Assembly: GCA_021793595.1 (NCBI GenBank)
Contig: JAJYSL010000136.1
Span: forward strand, 1 to 10,888
Direction: 5' to 3'
Source of the DNA: Acidobacteriota bacterium
GTDB taxonomy: Bacteria; Acidobacteriota; Terriglobia; Terriglobales; Acidobacteriaceae
DNA length: 10,888 bases
A program made the position numbers and the translations under genes. This document shows, piece after piece, positions 7,588-10,888 of the stretch (its first letter is position 1; every line of letters starts with the position of its first letter). The notes under the pieces are model-generated. The model saw nothing but the letters and a program-made list of their open reading frames with translations, ran no database searches and was not told the DNA's origin.

Positions 7588-8517
7588 CTACTTCAAGAGA
7601 TTCTTGGCGATGAATAGAACGTTCGCCGGACGTTCTGCCAGCCGTCGCATGAAGTATGGATACCATTCCGTGCCGAACGGAACATACACGCGCATGCCGT
7701 AGCCTTCCTTCGCCAGCGAAGTTTGCAGATCGCGGCGCACTCCATACAGCATCTGAAACTCAAAGCTGCTTTTGTCGATCCCCTGGTGCTCAACAAACTT
7801 CTTGATCTCGCGGATGATCGCTTCATCATGCGTGGCCAGCCCATGATAGACCCCGCTGGTCAACAAAATCTTGGTCAGTTTCAGATAGTTGGCATCCACA
7901 TCCGCTTTGTCGGGAAACGCCAGTGTCGGGGGTTCCTTATACGCACCTTTGCATAGCCGAATGCGAATGCGATCGGCCAGCAGCAGGCGAACGTCTTCTT
8001 CACATCGGTACAGATACGATTGCAGCACGGTCCCTATGCGGCCCGCATGATCGGGCATCGCATGGATTTGGCGAACCATGTCGATGGTCGCCTGCGTCAG
8101 CTCGCTGCCTTCCATATCCACGCGAAGAAAGCTGTCGGCAGCAGCCGCATGATCGACCAGTTCGCTGGTAATCTGGCGGGCAATCTCAGGGCTGAGCCTC
8201 ATCCCCATCTGCGTCAACTTCGCGCTGACGTTGGCTCGCAGCCCACGCTGCTGGATCGCATCCAGCAGTTGGTGATAGATGTCGGCGGCGCGGCGCGCCT
8301 CCTCTTCAGTGGAAACATTTTCTCCCAGGCTGTCGAGCGAAACCGGAATGCCTTCGCGGTTCAGCGTCTCGGCGACGCGCAATGCGTCGGAGACTTGCAT
8401 GCCTGCGATAAATCGGCCAGACATCTTCTGGCCCATGCGGGACTGCTCCGCAAAAGACCGCAAGGACTTGTTCTGCGACAGCGCAATCAACGCAGAGCGT
8501 AGGAGGTTCATACTCAT
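7588..8517 (-). CDS. Proline dehydrogenase (monofunctional, PutB-like)
   Basis: A 309-residue FAD enzyme that oxidises L-proline to delta-1-pyrroline-5-carboxylate and passes electrons to the quinone pool. The length fits the stand-alone beta/alpha-barrel form of Thermus and Bacillus rather than the long bifunctional PutA. Seen: VSLDSLGENVST at 59-70, VSAKLTQMG with Lys100, LRVDMEGSEL with Asp134, GTVLQSYLYR with Gln166, RIRLCKGAYKE with Lys190, GLATHDE with His230, FEFQMLYG, VYVPFGTEWYPYF, and RRLAERP, where Arg291 and Arg292 should hold the proline carboxylate. The ATG at 8517 has GAGG about 10 bases upstream; a second ATG at 8511 is too far from it. No pyrroline-5-carboxylate dehydrogenase gene is in the window. 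It converges with the DUF948-like gene and diverges from the secreted protein gene. Confidence 0.95.
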   Translation of the reverse strand: MSMNLLRSALIALSQNKSLRSFAEQSRMGQKMSGRFIAGMQVSDALRVAETLNREGIPVSLDSLGENVSTEEEARRAADIYHQLLDAIQQRGLRANVSAKLTQMGMRLSPEIARQITSELVDHAAAADSFLRVDMEGSELTQATIDMVRQIHAMPDHAGRIGTVLQSYLYRCEEDVRLLLADRIRIRLCKGAYKEPPTLAFPDKADVDANYLKLTKILLTSGVYHGLATHDEAIIREIKKFVEHQGIDKSSFEFQMLYGVRRDLQTSLAKEGYGMRVYVPFGTEWYPYFMRRLAERPANVLFIAKNLLK

Positions 8518-8545
8518 AGGAAAGGTGCCTCGACCAAACCTTCTA

Positions 8546-8556
8546 TTGTGTCACAA
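8546..8556. promoter_or_regulatory. Inverted repeat TTGTG-T-CACAA in a divergent promoter region
   Basis: A perfect 5-bp inverted repeat around one base lies in the 120-base gap between the divergent proline dehydrogenase and secreted-protein genes. It overlaps AACGTT (8555-8560). It could be an operator; no regulator can be named. Confidence 0.25.
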
Positions 8557-8614
8557 CGTTCAACAACGCGAAGTGACGGCCGACTCAAATCTATTGCAAA
8601 CTTAAAAGATCGAG

Positions 8615-8642
8615 GGAATTTCAATGAAGGAATTTCAATGAA
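8615..8642 (+). repeat. Perfect 14-bp tandem repeat over a ribosome site and start codon
   Basis: GGAATTTCAATGAA occurs twice in tandem (8615-8628 and 8629-8642). Each copy carries an ATG. The second copy has the start of the secreted-protein gene (ATG 8638) with AAGGAA before it. The first copy has ATG 8624 behind GAGGGAA and opens a five-codon frame (MKEFQ) whose TGA (8639-8641) overlaps ATG 8638. Because 14 is not a multiple of three, the two ATGs are in different frames. Confidence 0.9.
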
Positions 8643-9174
8643 ATGCATAGGCTGCTTCTTTATCTGCCTTGTGCTCGCGCCATTCGCCGCCGCGCAAAAC
8701 GCACTCACGGTTAAACAGGCGGAATCTGCTTGCGGCTCATTCGACGTGAAATTCGATGTGAGAACGGAGGCCCACCGACATCCGCTGCCCGCAGCAGAGG
8801 CCGGCAAAGCACAGATTTTCGTGATTGAGGATTGGGATTGGCGGGATCGAGGAAGGATCAACAGACCCACCGTTCGCGTGGGAATGGATGGAAAATGGAT
8901 AGGCGCGACCCAGGGGGATTCCTACACATTTTTTCCCGCCGACCCCGGACAGCGCCACCTGTGCGTTAGCTGGCAGCAAGGGATGGGAAGCGCCAACAAC
9001 TTGATCGCAGTGTACGGACTCGAGGTGAAGGCGGATCAAACGTACTATTTTCGCGCAACTATGGCTCGAGGAGAGGGTCTCTCCCATGCGCTGAATCTTG
9101 AACCGCTGAATATAGACGAAGCGCTACTCTTGCTGGCCAGATATCCACACGCAAGTTCAACCGTCAAAAAGTAG
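8638..9174 (+). CDS. Secreted protein with DUF2846-like domain, function unknown
   Basis: A 178-residue protein from ATG 8638, with AAGGAA as ribosome site five bases upstream. An in-frame GTG at 8548 would place extra residues before the signal peptide and is unlikely. Residues 1-19 form a signal peptide (MKCIGCFFICLVLAPFAAA) with predicted cleavage after AAA and before Gln20, so export to the periplasm or outside is expected. The mature part has GKAQIFVIEDWDW, then VRVGMDGKWIGATQGDSYTF and a PGQRHLCVSW stretch, and later GLEVKADQTYYFRA. This order (beta strand, small-molecule-like 'DG..IG' turn, 'G.Y..F..PG.H' turn, 'V.AG.TYY.R' strand) resembles DUF2846 proteins. The resemblance is by eye and needs a profile search. 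Cys32 and Cys109 are the only mature cysteines and could form a disulfide. The function is unknown. Citrate synthase converges on it with 15 bases between the stops. Confidence 0.8.
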   Translation: MKCIGCFFICLVLAPFAAAQNALTVKQAESACGSFDVKFDVRTEAHRHPLPAAEAGKAQIFVIEDWDWRDRGRINRPTVRVGMDGKWIGATQGDSYTFFPADPGQRHLCVSWQQGMGSANNLIAVYGLEVKADQTYYFRATMARGEGLSHALNLEPLNIDEALLLLARYPHASSTVKK

Positions 9175-9184
9175 CGCTGCCGGA

Positions 9185-9198
9185 AACCGCTAGCGGTT
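9185..9198. terminator. Palindrome AACCGCTAGCGGTT between convergent genes
   Basis: A perfect 14-bp palindrome, 10 bases after the secreted-protein stop and overlapping the last codons and stop of citrate synthase (9190-9192). As RNA it forms a five-base-pair stem with loop CUAG on either transcript. There is no T-run, so its role as a bidirectional terminator is only a possibility. Confidence 0.3.
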
Positions 9199-10323
9199 CT
9201 CGATCGCCACGTACTTGTTCGGATAGGCGGGACCGGTGTATTCCGCGCGGGGACGGATCAGGCGATTGTCCTCAAATTGCTCGATCACGTGAGCCGCCCA
9301 TCCGGCGATGCGGCTGATGGCAAAGATCGGCGTGAACAAATCGACGTCAATGCCCAGCGTGGTGTAGGTCGAGGCGGAATAGAAATCCACGTTGGCGTTC
9401 AGCTTCTTCTCCGCGTTCACGAACAGTTCGATCTTGCGCGACATGTCGAACCATTTCGGATTGCCGTCGGCGCGCCCCAGGTCCTGCGACATGCGGCGCA
9501 GATGCGTGGCTCGCGGATCTTCCGTGCGATACACGCGATGTCCAAAGCCCGGAACCTTCTTTTTGTCTGCCAGCATCTGCCGCACATATTCCACCGGGTC
9601 GGCGCCCGCCTCGTCAATGGCGAACAGGATACGCATCACGGCTTCATTGGCGCCCCCGTGCAGTGATCCCTTCAATGCGCCGATCGCACCCGTGATCGCA
9701 GAGTGCATATCAGAGAGAGTGGCGACAATGACCCGGGCAGCGAAGGTAGACGCATTAAATTCGTGATCGGCATGAAGGATCAGGGCAACATCCAGTGCGC
9801 GTTCCGCCGTTGCAGAAGGTTTTTCCCCGTTCAACATCCATAAAAAATTGCCGGCATGGGTCAGCGACGGATCGGGCTCGATGATCGACTTGCTTTTGCG
9901 CACGCGATCAAAAATCGCGACAATCATGGGAATTTGAGCGGTCAGGCGAAACGCCTTGCGTACATTCGCTTCGTGGGACAGGCTTTCCTGGTCCGGGTCG
10001 TACATGCTGAGCGCAGAAACCGCGGTGCGAAGGACCGCCATCGGCAATGCATCCTTTGGCAATTCCTGCAGCAGCCGCACTACTTGCTCCGGTAGCACAC
10101 GCGCAGCGGTCAGTTGTCGATTGAAGTCCGCGAGTTCCGGCTTCGTAGGGAGACGGCCAAACCACAATAGATAGGCTGTTTCAGGGAATGTCGATTTCTC
10201 CGCCAGTTCATGGATATCAATGCCGCGGTAGGCTAAAAGGCCCGCGTCTCCGTCGATCAAACAAATTCCTGAGTCGGAAGCAACAATATCTTCCAACCCG
10301 CGTGCCGCGGCAGTCATAGCCAT
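9190..10323 (-). CDS. gltA: Citrate synthase (short type)
   Basis: A 377-residue enzyme that condenses oxaloacetate and acetyl-CoA to citrate, the entry step of the TCA cycle. The start is ATG 10323 with GGAG nine bases upstream; a second ATG at 10317 is possible. Motifs: FRLTAQIPMIVA, GNFLWMLNG near 158-166, LHADHEFNAST near 183-193, GSLHGGANEAVM with His222, VPGFGHRVYRTEDPRA with His262, and NVDFYSASTYTTLGI with Asp313. The triad His222/His262/Asp313 corresponds to the known His264/His305/Asp362 of the Escherichia coli enzyme (by motif). The C-terminus has the usual AGWAAHVIEQ, NRLIRPRAEYTG and a Tyr-Val end. The short length, lacking the N-terminal NADH-binding part of the proteobacterial hexamer, indicates the dimeric type found in Gram-positives and Acidobacteria. 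Because 2-methylcitrate synthases share this form, propionyl-CoA use cannot be excluded. Confidence 0.95.
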   Translation of the reverse strand: MAMTAAARGLEDIVASDSGICLIDGDAGLLAYRGIDIHELAEKSTFPETAYLLWFGRLPTKPELADFNRQLTAARVLPEQVVRLLQELPKDALPMAVLRTAVSALSMYDPDQESLSHEANVRKAFRLTAQIPMIVAIFDRVRKSKSIIEPDPSLTHAGNFLWMLNGEKPSATAERALDVALILHADHEFNASTFAARVIVATLSDMHSAITGAIGALKGSLHGGANEAVMRILFAIDEAGADPVEYVRQMLADKKKVPGFGHRVYRTEDPRATHLRRMSQDLGRADGNPKWFDMSRKIELFVNAEKKLNANVDFYSASTYTTLGIDVDLFTPIFAISRIAGWAAHVIEQFEDNRLIRPRAEYTGPAYPNKYVAIENR

Positions 10324-10652
10324 GTTCGTGTTCTCCAGACAAGTTTTCCGTGTGCAGAATCCGGTGCCAGTCCGCCCTACACTACTATCTCGATACTACA
10401 ATGCAAGCAAGTGGTTCGTCATTCCAGGCCGTGTTTCAAGCACCTGTCGCAGGTTACTCCTGGCCCTCGCCTGCTACACCTCGCATGGAATCGCCGCAGT
10501 TGTCGTGCCGGGGCTTCCACCCACTGCCTTCGCCGTTTGTGTGACCCTTGCTTTTATGAAAATCTAGGGTGTGTCCTTTGATCGCACCCGAAGTGTCCTG
10601 CATCACGTGCCCCACTGCATACGTATTGCTGAATGCGAGGAGTTCTTCCGAA
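10324..10652. other. Intergenic region between citrate synthase and the last gene
   Basis: The 329 bases between divergent genes hold no supported gene; short plus-strand frames at 10322-10567 have no recognisable product. The minus strand has TAGTAT around 10404-10399 as a -10-like site for citrate synthase, with a poor -35. ACCTG-TCG-CAGGT (10442-10454) is a small hairpin, and CACGTG occurs near 10606. No convincing promoter was found for the rightward gene. Confidence 0.5.
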
Positions 10653-10888
10653 ATGCTTGAAGACGAAGACCTATATGGGGAACACAGAAATTCCCCCGGC
10701 CTGCTGATTTTGATTGCAGGGCTCTCTTTCCTGTTGGCAATCGGCGCGCTCGCGTGGAGTTATTTTTTGCAGAGCCAGATGGAAACAACGGAAGCAAAAT
10801 TGATCCAGGCCCAGGAGCGCATCGACCATCTGTCGGCGCAACACGCGGAAATATGGCGTCAGATGCGGGCGACAAACGACGAAGATCG
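10653..10888 (+). CDS. One-TM coiled-coil protein, 3'-truncated
   Basis: An open frame starts at ATG 10653 and runs off the right edge; 78 complete codons are visible. GAGGAG (10637-10642) lies ten bases upstream as ribosome site. The N-terminus is acidic (MLEDEDLYGEHRN). Residues about 15-38 form one membrane helix (SPGLLILIAGLSFLLAIGAL then AWSYF), and the remainder is a charged helix with coiled-coil-like spacing (QMETTEAKLIQAQERIDHLS, then QHAEIWRQMRATNDEDR). This suggests a short cytoplasmic tail and a helical domain on the other side of the membrane, or the reverse. No family is recognised from the visible part. Confidence 0.75.
   Translation, partial: MLEDEDLYGEHRNSPGLLILIAGLSFLLAIGALAWSYFLQSQMETTEAKLIQAQERIDHLSAQHAEIWRQMRATNDED

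Noticed and set aside
8514..8870. 118-codon minus-strand frame across the divergent gap and secreted-protein gene
   Set aside because: Overlaps a gene with a clear signal peptide and ribosome site; no family pattern.
10322..10567. 81-codon plus-strand frame upstream of the last gene
   Set aside because: Starts inside the citrate synthase start region, lacks a good ribosome site and has no recognisable features.
1..10888. Mobile elements, CRISPR array, tRNA or rRNA genes, phage or defence genes
   Set aside because: No transposase-like protein, regularly spaced repeats, cloverleaf or rRNA segment was seen on either strand; gene content is metabolic.

Overview
This window is ordinary bacterial chromosome with dense, mostly housekeeping or central-metabolism genes. 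No mobile element, CRISPR array, rRNA or tRNA gene is visible. The gene content suggests a soil or environmental heterotroph of the Acidobacteriota type: a phosphoketolase-acetate kinase pair, a GH57 branching enzyme, a short-type citrate synthase, single-domain proline dehydrogenase and small YtxH-like and coiled-coil envelope proteins, at moderate-to-high GC. The taxonomic assignment is an inference from gene content, not from a marker gene.

Left block (1-4308, + strand): the 3' end of cydB (cytochrome bd oxidase subunit II), a tightly packed possible 33-codon ORF, xfp (phosphoketolase) and ackA (acetate kinase). xfp and ackA overlap by ATGA. Xfp splits sugar phosphates to acetyl phosphate, and AckA turns that into acetate plus ATP. 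The close spacing after cydB suggests a single transcript that would join a high-affinity terminal oxidase to an overflow or fermentative ATP-yielding route. This would fit low-oxygen growth (inference).

Middle block: a GH57 glucan branching enzyme (4321-6057, - strand) ends 12 bp from ackA and implies glycogen-type storage. A 386-bp divergent intergenic region follows, with hairpins, an overlapping palindrome and a promoter candidate. Then come two small membrane-anchored helical proteins on the + strand (YtxH-like, and a TM plus coiled-coil DUF948-like protein), probably cell-envelope or stress related.

Right block: proline dehydrogenase (- strand) is divergent from a secreted DUF2846-like protein whose start region carries a perfect 14-bp tandem duplication. 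Citrate synthase (- strand) converges on that gene, with a 14-bp palindrome across its stop codon. A 329-bp intergenic region leads to a 3'-truncated gene for a one-TM coiled-coil protein that runs off the window.

I found no convincing previously undescribed multi-gene system. The best leads are the cydB/orf33/xfp/ackA packing, the 14-bp duplication that creates a five-codon leader ORF, and the palindromes in the leader and intergenic regions.
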